From positions 1,714,501-1,778,500 of the forward strand of contig NZ_CP045422.1 in the NCBI RefSeq assembly GCF_014926585.1: a DNA stretch of 64,000 bases. The letters run 5' to 3'. This document shows positions 1 to 7,739 of this stretch, one piece after another. The notes under the pieces are model-generated. The model was not told where the DNA came from. It ran no database searches and worked only from the letters and a program-made list of their open reading frames with translations. Numbering within the stretch: the first letter of the stretch is position 1; each line of letters opens with the position of its first letter. Both the position numbers and the translations under genes were made by a program. The stretch is from Devosia beringensis. GTDB taxonomy: Bacteria; Pseudomonadota; Alphaproteobacteria; Rhizobiales; Devosiaceae.

Positions 1-352
1 GGGGCCAGGGCACGAAGAGATGATCGTGATGAATGGCGGCCACCACATTGGCGGGGATGCCGACCTGTGCCAGCGCGCCCGCCATGGCGGCGGTCATGCC
101 CACGGCCTCGAGCGCGGAATGCACCAACATGGTGATACGGGCCCACTGGCTTTGGGCGGGGAGGCCGGCGCCTGACAGGTCGTCAAGCGTGGCTATCACC
201 GTCAGTCCCTCGGCTTCGCGGATCAGGGCAAAGGGCGAGAGCCCCGCCGGCAGGGCCTGTACGAGCGGGATCAGCGCAAAGCCATAGGGTTGCTCGTGCA
301 GCATCGGGTCAAGCCCGGCGAGCAGGCTATCGAGATCGGTTTCACCGCTCAT
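1..352 (-). CDS. ACT domain-containing protein (partial, C-terminus beyond left edge)
   Basis: The reading frame starts at ATG 352 on the minus strand and runs off the left edge after about 117 residues, so the C-terminus is missing. The protein begins MSGETDLDSLLAGLDPMLHE and continues with PYGFALIPLVQALPAGLSPF, then a stretch around VIATLDDLSGAG and an end rich in small residues (VGIPANVVAAIHHDHLFVP). This matches the short ACT-domain proteins of the DUF2241 type, which are thought to bind small ligands such as amino acids; no catalytic activity is expected. The start lies inside the upstream Trm112-like gene with an 11-nt overlap, so the two genes are probably translationally coupled. The ligand is unknown. 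Confidence 0.7.
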   Translation of the reverse strand, partial: MSGETDLDSLLAGLDPMLHEQPYGFALIPLVQALPAGLSPFALIREAEGLTVIATLDDLSGAGLPAQSQWARITMLVHSALEAVGMTAAMAGALAQVGIPANVVAAIHHDHLFVPWP

Positions 353-593
353 CCGGCTTGGCCTCGAAATCGGGCAGGCGGCGCAGCGCATCAGGATCGA
401 CGCTGCTGGCTTCATCGAGGCTGAGCAGGGGCACGCCGCGCACAATGGGAAAGGCGAGGCGCGCCGCCACCGAGATCAGCGTCTGGCGATCCGAGGACAG
501 CGTCAGCCTGGTCTTGGTCAGCGGACAGACCAGCATTTCGAGCGTCTTGACGTCGACGACGTGGCGCGGATCCGTTTGGGCGGGTGCGACCAT
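342..593 (-). CDS. Trm112-like / UPF0434 small protein
   Basis: An 83-residue protein. Its core, VDVKTLEMLVCPLTKTRLTL, followed by a beta segment ending in AFPIVRGVPLLSLDEA, is characteristic of the Trm112p-like (YcaR/UPF0434) zinc-ribbon fold. Only one of the metal-binding cysteines of the full zinc ribbon is visible (C23), as in many bacterial members, so zinc binding is doubtful. In eukaryotes Trm112 activates methyltransferases; the bacterial role is poorly defined. The first ATG overlaps the stop of the upstream LON-domain gene (TGATG), and its own end overlaps the ACT-domain gene, so it is the middle gene of a tightly packed operon. The conserved part starts near residue 14, so a later start is possible. 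Confidence 0.75.
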   Translation of the reverse strand: MVAPAQTDPRHVVDVKTLEMLVCPLTKTRLTLSSDRQTLISVAARLAFPIVRGVPLLSLDEASSVDPDALRRLPDFEAKPDER

Positions 594-1261
594 CAGTTGA
601 GCGGCGGCGCGCTGCCACCGCTGCCCCGGGCCATTTCATATTCGGTCATGGCAATGAGGGTTTCAGCACGCTGCTCCAGCGTCGGCGCCTCAAGCAAAGC
701 CTGCTTGTCGGCCGGATCATAGGGCCCCACCATGCAGCAGAAATTGACCAGCTCGGCCGTGCCGGTGCGCTCGATCTCGTCCCAGTTGAGCTCGATATTG
801 GCGAATTCGGCATAGTCGCGCATCAGCTTGACGAAGCGCTCGCGGTCCACCGCATCCTCGCCGAAATCGCGGGTGAAATCGGTGGCATAGGCGCTGGCGT
901 CGATCATGCCCTGGCGATAGGGCGTCATGACAGTGAGCTCATGGAGCAGGCGGAAGCGCGTCACCCCTTCGAGGATGATGAAATAGCGCCCCTCGGCGCT
1001 TTCCTCAAAATGGGTGATGCGGCCAAGGCAGCCGACCGACTGCAGCGGATCGCGGCCGCGCGGGCTTTCCTCGGTGGTGTCCTCGGGCTGGATCAGGCCG
1101 ATCAGCCGGTCGCCGCGCAGGGCGGCGTCGACCATGTCGACATAGCGCGGCTCGAACACATTGAGCGGGCGATGCGAAAAGGGCAGCAGGAGCGCGCCCG
1201 AGAGCGGGAACAGCGGCACCGATTTGGGCAGGTCAGCGGGGGTGGCGGGGCGCCTCAGCAT
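593..1261 (-). CDS. LON peptidase substrate-binding domain-containing protein
   Basis: A 222-residue protein made almost entirely of the N-terminal substrate-binding (LON/PUA-like) domain of Lon protease. It opens with SVPLFPLSGALLLPFSHRPL and NVFEPRYVDMV, typical of this family, and continues with GRITHFEESAEGRYFIILEG. There is no AAA+ ATPase domain and no Ser-Lys protease dyad, so it is not a protease itself. Stand-alone LON-domain proteins of about 200 to 230 residues are common in Alphaproteobacteria. They are thought to bind unfolded or specific substrates, but the function is not established. The stop codon overlaps the start of the Trm112-like gene by one base, and the gene starts 12 bases after the upstream CnoX-like gene ends, so all four genes probably share a transcript. 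Confidence 0.82.
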   Translation of the reverse strand: MLRRPATPADLPKSVPLFPLSGALLLPFSHRPLNVFEPRYVDMVDAALRGDRLIGLIQPEDTTEESPRGRDPLQSVGCLGRITHFEESAEGRYFIILEGVTRFRLLHELTVMTPYRQGMIDASAYATDFTRDFGEDAVDRERFVKLMRDYAEFANIELNWDEIERTGTAELVNFCCMVGPYDPADKQALLEAPTLEQRAETLIAMTEYEMARGSGGSAPPLN

Positions 1262-1273
1262 GCAGATTGAGCC

Positions 1274-2221
1274 TCACGAAAACAGGGCGGCCGAGAGCAG
1301 GCGGCGGCCCTTGGCGGTGGCAGGATCCTTGGGACCCCAGGCGGTGAAGAAATCGAGCAGTTTGGCGCGCGCGCCATCCGCGTTCCAGGTCCGGTCGCGC
1401 TTGACGATGGCGACGAGAGCCTCGGCCGCCTCGAGACGCCTTCCGTCGGCATTGAGCGCCAGCGCCAGGTCGAAACGGGCCTGATGGTCATCCGGATTGG
1501 CCAGCAGCACCGCCTCGAGCGCTGATGTGTCGCTGAGATTGGCGGCTTCGGCCAGAAGCTTGAGGGAGTTGAGTGCGCTCAGATAGGCGTCGCCCTTGCG
1601 CTCGGCCTCGGGCACGAGATCAAGCGTGGCCTCGGCCTGCTCGGCTTCGCCGGCCGCCAGATAGACCTGGGTCAGGCCCACCAAGGCCGCAACATGGTCG
1701 GGCTGGTGCTGGATAATCATGCCGAAGACCTGGGCGGCGGTGCTGAGGTCGCCGGCCGCCAGGGCGGCGCTGGCGGCCGTCAGGGCCTCGGCGATCTGGG
1801 CGTCGATCGAGCCTGTATCGGGAGCACGGGGCGGGGCGGCGGCGATGACCTTGTCGGCAAATCGGCGCACTTCAGCTTCGGGCATGGCGCCCATGAAGCC
1901 ATCGACCGGGCGGCCGCCGGCAAAGGCAAAGACGGCGGGGATGGACTGCACGCCGAGTTGGCCGGCAATCTGGGGATGCTCGTCGATATTGATCTTGATC
2001 AGCTTGATCGCGCCGGCCTTCTCGGTGACGACCTTTTCAAGGGCCGGCGTGAGCTGGCGGCAGGGGCCGCACCAGGGCGCCCAGAAATCGACCAGCACGG
2101 GCTGGTCGAGCGAGGCATCGATGACGTCAGCCTTGAAGGCCGCGTCGCTGGATTCCTTGATCAGCCCGGCCGGGACGGCATTGGCGGGGGCGGAAGCGAG
2201 GTCGATCATCGGGGTGGACAT
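1274..2221 (-). CDS. cnoX: CnoX-like thioredoxin with C-terminal TPR region
   Basis: The open frame continues far upstream, even across the tRNA. The real start is taken as ATG 2221, giving 315 residues beginning MSTPMIDLAS; similarity to thioredoxins starts shortly after it. Residues 25 to 130 form a thioredoxin domain with an intact WCGPC active site (residues 50-54) and the cis-proline loop QSIPAVFAF. The C-terminal half (about 150-315) is alpha-helical, with TPR-like repeats such as AAQVFGMIIQHQPDHVAALV. This architecture is that of CnoX (YbbN), a chaperedoxin that protects substrates from oxidation and passes them to GroEL or DnaK. Unlike E. coli CnoX the redox motif is complete, so it may also reduce disulfides. 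It is the first gene of the run leading to the LON-domain gene. Confidence 0.85.
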   Translation of the reverse strand: MSTPMIDLASAPANAVPAGLIKESSDAAFKADVIDASLDQPVLVDFWAPWCGPCRQLTPALEKVVTEKAGAIKLIKINIDEHPQIAGQLGVQSIPAVFAFAGGRPVDGFMGAMPEAEVRRFADKVIAAAPPRAPDTGSIDAQIAEALTAASAALAAGDLSTAAQVFGMIIQHQPDHVAALVGLTQVYLAAGEAEQAEATLDLVPEAERKGDAYLSALNSLKLLAEAANLSDTSALEAVLLANPDDHQARFDLALALNADGRRLEAAEALVAIVKRDRTWNADGARAKLLDFFTAWGPKDPATAKGRRLLSAALFS

Positions 2222-2348
2222 CAAAAAGGCCCTTGCAGCTAGGCGAAATCTGGAAGTTCGGAGCCCTTCTTGCGCCCGCGAACCGGGATGTGACAAGCCC
2301 CCCAATCCACAAGGCGACGTGAAGATGACGATGGTGTCAAAATGTGGG

Positions 2349-2377
2349 TTGCAATCGGGGTCACCTTTAGGCATATA
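2349..2377 (+). promoter_or_regulatory. Candidate sigma-70 promoter of the tRNA-Gly gene
   Basis: A TTGCAA element (2349-2354) and a CATATA element (2372-2377) are separated by 17 bases, which predicts transcription starting about 35 to 40 bases before the mature tRNA. This is read by eye and fits spacing rules only; neither hexamer matches consensus perfectly. Confidence 0.4.
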
Positions 2378-2421
2378 GGCCCGCGTCGGCGGCGAACAAG
2401 ACCAGTCGCAGACAATGGAGT

Positions 2422-2496
2422 GCGGGTGTAGCTCAGGGGTAGAGCATAACCTTGCCAAGGTTAGGGTCGTGGGTTCGAATCCCATCGCCCGCTCCA
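2422..2496 (+). tRNA. tRNA-Gly (anticodon GCC)
   Basis: A 75-base cloverleaf with encoded 3' CCA. The acceptor stem pairs GCGGGTG with CGCCCGC (one G-T pair). The D-arm reads GTAGCTCAGGGGTAGAGC, the anticodon loop is CTTGCCAAG with GCC, and the T-arm contains GGTTCGAATCC. It decodes GGC/GGT glycine codons. A hairpin with a short T-rich tail follows 31 bases downstream. Confidence 0.96.
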
Positions 2497-2527
2497 ATCT
2501 TCCCCCTCGCAAGGGAAGACACGATGA

Positions 2528-2555
2528 AAAGGCCGGACAGCAATGTCCGGCCTTT
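2528..2555 (+). terminator. Rho-independent terminator after tRNA-Gly
   Basis: A perfect 12-bp stem (AAAGGCCGGACA paired with TGTCCGGCCTTT) with a GCAA loop, followed by CGTTT. It sits 31 bases after the tRNA and can end its transcript. Confidence 0.8.
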
Positions 2556-3083
2556 CGTTTATCCGGCATCACGGTACTGAAAGCGCTGTCGCTGCACGAG
2601 AAACCGGACGCCTGCGACAAATAAGCCTGGATTAAGGCAATGTCGGGCGCCAAGGCCCGATGGGCTCCGGCAAGCCTTTCTAAAGGCGGGTCTTTTTCGC
2701 CATAACCCCGCCTACCTCCATGCGCGCAAGACATGGGGAGGGCTGCAGATTGACTATTGCCCGGCGCAGAATTTAATAATATTCACTTAACTATGTTGCA
2801 TGGGTTTGGCTCCTGACGGTTACGTCGCGGCCCCGCCCATCTGACATGCAGGCGATTGGCGCCTGGTCATCGAGAAACTGGAGATCGCTGCGGCGGCAAA
2901 CCAGTTCCGGTGCAGGTGCCAAAGGCGCGTGGATGCCACACCCACGTCGCTGCCGGTTTCCCGATTTTTCCTGACTCCGCACTGGGGCCTGCCCGGCAAT
3001 TGCTTGCTGGACGGTTCCGCGTGCGAGTAGCGGCGATGGCTCAGCGGCCAGCGGCCGTTCACTATGAAATGTGCTGAATTCAA
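2556..3083. other. Intergenic stretch with no recognised gene
   Basis: About 530 bases between the tRNA-Gly terminator and the sulfoquinovose synthase gene. Open frames here are short, have no ribosome-binding sites and resemble nothing I know. An AT-rich patch near 2768-2795 (AATTTAATAATATTCACTTA) is unusual for this GC-rich DNA and could hold the promoter of the polysaccharide operon, which otherwise has no obvious promoter. The operon's first ATG (3084) has no clear Shine-Dalgarno sequence, and an in-frame stop lies 9 bases before it. Confidence 0.5.
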
Positions 3084-4295
3084 ATGAGCAAGACGATCCT
3101 AGTATTGGGCGGTGACGGCTTTTGCGGCTGGCCCACTGCCCTGCGCCTGTCGGCCGAAGGCCACAGGGTTACCATTATCGACAACCTGTCGCGCCGACGC
3201 ATTGACGCCGAGCTCGGCGCGGGCAGCCTGACCCCGATCACCGATATGCCGACGCGGCTGGCCGCCTGGCAGCGGGTCACCGGCAGGCATATCGATTTTC
3301 TCGCCACCGATATTGCGCAGGACCCCGAGGGCCTGCATGCGGCGATCAAGGCGATCAATCCCGACACCGTCGTGCATTTCGCCGAACAGCGCGCCGCGCC
3401 CTATTCGATGCGCGACGCCGCGCATAAGCGCTATACGGTCGACAACAATATCGGCGCCACCCACAATGTGCTGGCGGCCCTGGCTGCCATCAAGCCGGAT
3501 ACCCATCTGGTCCATCTCGGCACCATGGGTGTCTATGGCTATGACGGCGACGGGCTGGAACTGCCCGAGGGCTATCTCGACGTCACGGTCAAAGGACCGG
3601 ACGACAAGGCCTATGCCCGCTCCATCCTCTATCCTACCCAGCCCGGCAGCATCTATCACCTGACCAAGTCCATGGATCAGCTGCTGTTCCAGTTCTATGC
3701 CCGCAATGACGCCCTGCCGATCACCGATCTGCACCAGGGCATTGTCTGGGGCACCCAGACCGCCGATACGCGGCTCGATCACGCGCTGATCAACCGCTTC
3801 GACTATGACGGCGACTATGGCACCGTGCTCAACCGCTTCCTGATGCAGGCGGCCGTCGGCCATCCCCTGACCGTGCATGGCACCGGCGGGCAGACCCGCG
3901 CCTTCATCAATATCCAGGATACGGTACGCTGCGTCTCGCTGGCCGTGGCCAATCCCCCGCAGCGCGGCGAGCGCGTCAAGATCCTCAACCAGGTGGCCGA
4001 GACCCATCGCATTGCCGATCTGGCGGCCCTGGTCGCCGACGTCACCGGCTGCGAGGTCGCCCTGGTCGACAATCCACGCAAGGAAGCCGCCGAGAATACG
4101 CTCAAGGTCTCCAATCGCAGCTTCCGCGCCATGGGGCTTGAACCCATGCTGTTGCGCGAGGCGCTGCTGGACGAGACGCTGGAAATCGTCCAGCGCTTCA
4201 AGGCTCGGGCCAATATCAATGCCGTGCCCGCCACCGCCCTTTGGACCAGCGAAAACCGTCCCGGCATCGTGCCGGCCAAAGCCGCAGCGGCCTGA
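3084..4295 (+). CDS. sqdB: UDP-sulfoquinovose synthase homologue (SqdB/SQD1 family)
   Basis: A 403-residue short-chain dehydrogenase/epimerase. The N-terminal NAD-binding motif is GGDGFCG (residues 9-15). The catalytic Thr lies in LGTMGVYG (T147), and the YxxxK pair is YHLTK (Y191, K195). Downstream blocks such as LNRFLMQAAVGHPLTVHGTG, GGQTRAFINIQDTVRCV and DNPRKEAAEN closely follow plant SQD1, which makes UDP-sulfoquinovose from UDP-glucose and sulfite, so the family call is strong. In classical sqd operons the neighbours are lipid glycosyltransferases. Here the next genes are a BcsB-like protein and a processive synthase, so the activated sugar may feed a polysaccharide rather than sulfolipid. 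The stop overlaps the next start (TGATG). Confidence 0.82.
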   Translation: MSKTILVLGGDGFCGWPTALRLSAEGHRVTIIDNLSRRRIDAELGAGSLTPITDMPTRLAAWQRVTGRHIDFLATDIAQDPEGLHAAIKAINPDTVVHFAEQRAAPYSMRDAAHKRYTVDNNIGATHNVLAALAAIKPDTHLVHLGTMGVYGYDGDGLELPEGYLDVTVKGPDDKAYARSILYPTQPGSIYHLTKSMDQLLFQFYARNDALPITDLHQGIVWGTQTADTRLDHALINRFDYDGDYGTVLNRFLMQAAVGHPLTVHGTGGQTRAFINIQDTVRCVSLAVANPPQRGERVKILNQVAETHRIADLAALVADVTGCEVALVDNPRKEAAENTLKVSNRSFRAMGLEPMLLREALLDETLEIVQRFKARANINAVPATALWTSENRPGIVPAKAAAA

Positions 4296-5944
4296 TGCGC
4301 GACCTGTTCCGGCTGATTGCCCTTGCTCTGATCAGCTGCGCCGTGGTCGGCGCCGCCATGGTCTATTCACGCGAGGGCGATGTCGCGACCAGCCTGCGCG
4401 GCGTGGCCAGCACGATGGGCGAGACGCTGACCGGGGTCGGCCAGCAGCTGGCCGGCAGTGCCGCCGGCGCGATGGTCGCCACCCCGACGGCGCAAACCTA
4501 TCCCGTCGTCATCACTCGGGCCAATCCCGCGCAATGGATGGGCCTGGCCGGCTTTCCCGACCAGACCGAACTGAGCTTTCCCATCCCGGCGGGCGGGCAT
4601 TATCTGGGCGGCGCCCTGGTCCTGACCTTTGACAGCCAGCTGACCCAGGCCGGCGACGGGCTGCTCACCGTCTCTGTCGATGGCAAGACCCGCCAGCAGC
4701 TGGTGCTCGATGGGGGGCGCACCAGCCAGACGCTACGGATCGATCTTACCACCGCCGAGCTGGCACAGGACAATATCGTGCTGGGCCTGGCCGGCCGGGG
4801 CACCACCAGTGCCGGACAGACCTGCCCCACCGATGCCGCCAATTCGGGCAGCGCCGTGACCCTGTCGGCCGATAGCCGGCTCGAACTCGTCGCCGATCAG
4901 CCGCTGACCGACGCCGTGGGCACCCTCATCGCGGCCCCCTCCCCCTTGGTGCTGGCCACCGGCAGCTCGGCGAGCGAGGCGGCCATGGTGGTCTGGGCCA
5001 GTCAGCAGCTCAACCGCAACGGCATTGCTGCCCGCATCGGCGTCGCCGGCGCGGACGAAACCGCGGTGACGCTGGTGGACTATGCGGCGAGCGCCGCCGG
5101 CATTGCCACGAGCAATCAGTTGATCGGCCAGCAGGCCATCACCCACCTGATCAAGGCAGCCGGCACGACCACGCCCAGTCCCCTCGCCTGGCCGGTGACG
5201 GCGGCCGATCTGGGTGCCGAAACCAGTGTGCGCAGCTTTCGCGGCTCGCGGCGCTGGAGCGTGGATTTTGCCGCGGCCGACCTGCCGGGCGGGCAATTGC
5301 CCGAACAGTTCACGGCCCGCCTGCAAGCGACACCGCTGACGCAAGCCAATGACTGGATGGTGCGGGTGACGCTCAACGGCAATCTGCTGAAATCGAGCCG
5401 CTTTGACGGCAGTGTCGAGTCCATTGCGCTGGTGATCGACCTGCCCGCCGCGCGCTTGCTGCCGCAGAACAGCCTCGTGGTCGACCTTGTCGATACCACG
5501 GTCAGGGACGGGACCTGCCGCACCGAACCGGATGCCCAGGCGCAGCTGCTGCCCGAATCGGCGCTGACCAACAATGCCCCGCCCGCTGCGGCTTGGGCCA
5601 GGCTGATCGAACAGCTGGCCAGCCAGCCCGCAGTGAACCTTGCCAGCAGCCTGCCGCTGGACGCCGCGCAGGGCACCAAAGCCGGTACCCTGCTCACAAT
5701 GCTGCTGCCCAGCCAGGCCAAGGTTCGCTTCGACGATAGTGCCGATGCCACGCTGACCCTTGTCGACCGGGCCGGCTTTGCCGCCGCCCTCGGCAATCTG
5801 CCCGAGGGGCAGTCTCTCGTGGCGGTACTGCCGCGGTCGGGCGCCGTCCCGTTCGAGGTGATGGCCGTGCCGAGCCCCGCATTGGGGCCGGCGCTGGCGC
5901 TGCTGGAGGCCGAGGATGTCTTTGTCATCATCGCCGGGCTCTGA
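4295..5944 (+). CDS. BcsB-like periplasmic polysaccharide synthase subunit
   Basis: Start chosen at ATG 4295, which overlaps the sqdB stop (TGATG), giving 549 residues. One N-terminal membrane segment (about residues 5-21, LIALALISCAVVGAAMVYS region) anchors a large export domain. The two repeated carbohydrate-binding-like modules typical of BcsB are recognisable: ELSFPIPAGGHYLGGALVLT followed by VSVDGKTRQQLVLDGG, and later DWMVRVTLNGNLLKSSRFDG. BcsB guides a nascent glucan through the periplasm as partner of the BcsA synthase. A C-terminal membrane anchor, usual in BcsB, is missing: the protein ends EAEDVFVIIAGL. The gene overlaps the glycosyltransferase gene by 29 bases. The polymer made is unknown; cellulose is possible but no other bcs genes are present. 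Confidence 0.75.
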   Translation: MRDLFRLIALALISCAVVGAAMVYSREGDVATSLRGVASTMGETLTGVGQQLAGSAAGAMVATPTAQTYPVVITRANPAQWMGLAGFPDQTELSFPIPAGGHYLGGALVLTFDSQLTQAGDGLLTVSVDGKTRQQLVLDGGRTSQTLRIDLTTAELAQDNIVLGLAGRGTTSAGQTCPTDAANSGSAVTLSADSRLELVADQPLTDAVGTLIAAPSPLVLATGSSASEAAMVVWASQQLNRNGIAARIGVAGADETAVTLVDYAASAAGIATSNQLIGQQAITHLIKAAGTTTPSPLAWPVTAADLGAETSVRSFRGSRRWSVDFAAADLPGGQLPEQFTARLQATPLTQANDWMVRVTLNGNLLKSSRFDGSVESIALVIDLPAARLLPQNSLVVDLVDTTVRDGTCRTEPDAQAQLLPESALTNNAPPAAAWARLIEQLASQPAVNLASSLPLDAAQGTKAGTLLTMLLPSQAKVRFDDSADATLTLVDRAGFAAALGNLPEGQSLVAVLPRSGAVPFEVMAVPSPALGPALALLEAEDVFVIIAGL

Positions 5945-7739
5945 GGGTCTCGCCGGTTCGACCCATCAGTTCTGGTCGGTGGACAGCGCCCCGGCCCGGC
6001 TGACGCAAAGCCTCTCCATCTGGGTAGCGCCGGCCGTGCTGGTGCTGTTTACCGCGGTGGCGACGCTGCTGCTGCTGGCGGTCAACAGCGTGCCGATGCT
6101 GGTAGCGGCTTTTCCCAATCACGACTTCATCTTTTCCCCCTATGCCGGCACCCATTCGGTGCCGCTGCGCATTTTCATCCTTTCCTTCTACATCGCCTTT
6201 GCCGCCGTGGTCGGCGCCAGCGGTCCGGCCCGGCTGCGCTTTCTGGTTGAGCTGATTGCCACGTTCGTGCTGGTCTGCGGACTGTTCGACCTGGGCAATA
6301 TCCTGGCCTTTCGCGTCTTGGGCCTCGTCTATTCGCTGCATATCGTCGAGATCGTTTCCGGCCTGCTCGGCTATTTCATCTTCTCGCTGAAGCTGCTCGA
6401 GCATGGCAGCATGCCGCCTCGTGCCACGGTGCCGCAGCGCCAGCTGAAGCGCCGCCTGTCCTGGCCGCAGCTGGGGCTGGCGACGGCCAGCGCCCTGGTC
6501 CTGTCCGTGCTGGTGGATGGGCTCAACCTGCCATTGATCGGCGATCTGCGCAGCATGGCCCTGCTCGGCGGCATCGGGCCGGGCGTCTTTCTCTTTCTGC
6601 CAATGACGTTCTTTCTGCTCTATCTGCTGGGCACGCTGCGCAATGTGCTGCGGCCGCCCCGACCGATGGCGCCGCCGGTCACCATCATCATCCCGGCGCA
6701 TAATGAGTCCCATGTCATCACCCGCACGATCACCGCGGTCGATATTGCGGCCGGGCGCTATGCCGGCGCAGTCAATATTCTCGTGCTGAACAATAATTCG
6801 AGCGACGATACGGCAGACGTCGCGCAGCGCGCGCTGGGAGCGATGGATCATGCCACAGGGCACGTGGTGGATGTCCCCATGCCGGGCAAGGCCATTGCCC
6901 TCAACCGCGGCGTGATGGCGACCAATTCAAGCTTCCTCGTCCGCATCGATGCCGATACCCAGGTGCTGCCTGACGCGCTGAAGCGGGCGATGCGGCATTT
7001 TTCCGATGACAGTGTCGGCGTGGTCGGCGGATTGCCGCTGCCGCCGGGCGACGGGCCCTTTGATCGGGCGCGGCTGCTCGAAGTGCTGCTCAAGCACGGC
7101 TATTACCAGACCGCCTATGGCGCCATGAACGGCATTGTCGGGGTGCCCGGCATGTTTGCCGCCTATCGCACCGAGGCGGTGCGGGCGGCCGGTGGCTTCG
7201 TGCAGGGCATGAACGGGGAAGATACCGACGTGTCGCTGCGTATCGGCGAGATGGGCTATCGGGTGATCGGCGATCCGACGGTGCAATATGTCTCGGAAGT
7301 GCCCCTGACCTATACGCATTTGCGTGAACAGCGCATGCGCTGGTTCCGCTCGGTCTATCACGTGAGTTCGCGCAACCGCGATTATCTGGACAGTCGCACG
7401 CCCTCGCTGCGCGGCACGCTGATCCTGCCCTTCATGCTGCTCAATTCGGCACGTCGGGCGATGAATGTGCCGCTGGCCATCTTTGGCCTGCTGCATCTGA
7501 TGTTGGCACTCGATCCGGGTGCGCCGCTGACCGGACAGGCGGTACTGGCGGTGATGCTGGGCGCGCCGCTGCTGATGGGCGCCTTTGCGGCCCTGGCCAA
7601 TGGCCGCCCCGACGCCCTGCTCGGGCTGCCCGAATATGTGCTGTTCCGGCTGCTGCGGTCCTATCTGACGCTGGAATCGGTGCTGAGCATCGCCTTTGCC
7701 CCAGATCGCAAGACGGCGAAGGCCCGGCCCGGCGCCTAG
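5916..7739 (+). CDS. Processive family-2 glycosyltransferase (cellulose/hyaluronan synthase-like)
   Basis: A 607-residue membrane enzyme. About six hydrophobic segments (roughly residues 35-57, 85-102, 109-133, 138-160, 185-208, 218-241) precede a GT2 domain starting at PPVTIIIPAHNESHVITR. Catalytic features are DAD (345-347), GED (434-436) and QRMRW (472-476), the QxxRW signature of processive synthases. More membrane segments follow residue 495. There is no PilZ domain, so direct cyclic-di-GMP activation is not indicated. Such enzymes polymerise a UDP-sugar and move the chain across the inner membrane. The start lies inside the BcsB-like gene after a strong GGAGG site. The stop shares the palindrome CTAG with the convergent mipZ stop. 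The donor sugar may be UDP-sulfoquinovose, by context only. Confidence 0.85.
   Translation: MSLSSSPGSEGLAGSTHQFWSVDSAPARLTQSLSIWVAPAVLVLFTAVATLLLLAVNSVPMLVAAFPNHDFIFSPYAGTHSVPLRIFILSFYIAFAAVVGASGPARLRFLVELIATFVLVCGLFDLGNILAFRVLGLVYSLHIVEIVSGLLGYFIFSLKLLEHGSMPPRATVPQRQLKRRLSWPQLGLATASALVLSVLVDGLNLPLIGDLRSMALLGGIGPGVFLFLPMTFFLLYLLGTLRNVLRPPRPMAPPVTIIIPAHNESHVITRTITAVDIAAGRYAGAVNILVLNNNSSDDTADVAQRALGAMDHATGHVVDVPMPGKAIALNRGVMATNSSFLVRIDADTQVLPDALKRAMRHFSDDSVGVVGGLPLPPGDGPFDRARLLEVLLKHGYYQTAYGAMNGIVGVPGMFAAYRTEAVRAAGGFVQGMNGEDTDVSLRIGEMGYRVIGDPTVQYVSEVPLTYTHLREQRMRWFRSVYHVSSRNRDYLDSRTPSLRGTLILPFMLLNSARRAMNVPLAIFGLLHLMLALDPGAPLTGQAVLAVMLGAPLLMGAFAALANGRPDALLGLPEYVLFRLLRSYLTLESVLSIAFAPDRKTAKARPGA

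Noticed and set aside
2415..2624. 69-codon frame over the tRNA-Gly gene
   Set aside because: It reads through the tRNA and its terminator, so it is chance.
2222..2734. N-terminal extension of the CnoX-like protein up to 486 residues
   Set aside because: The extension would run through the tRNA-Gly gene on the other strand and has no thioredoxin-family content.
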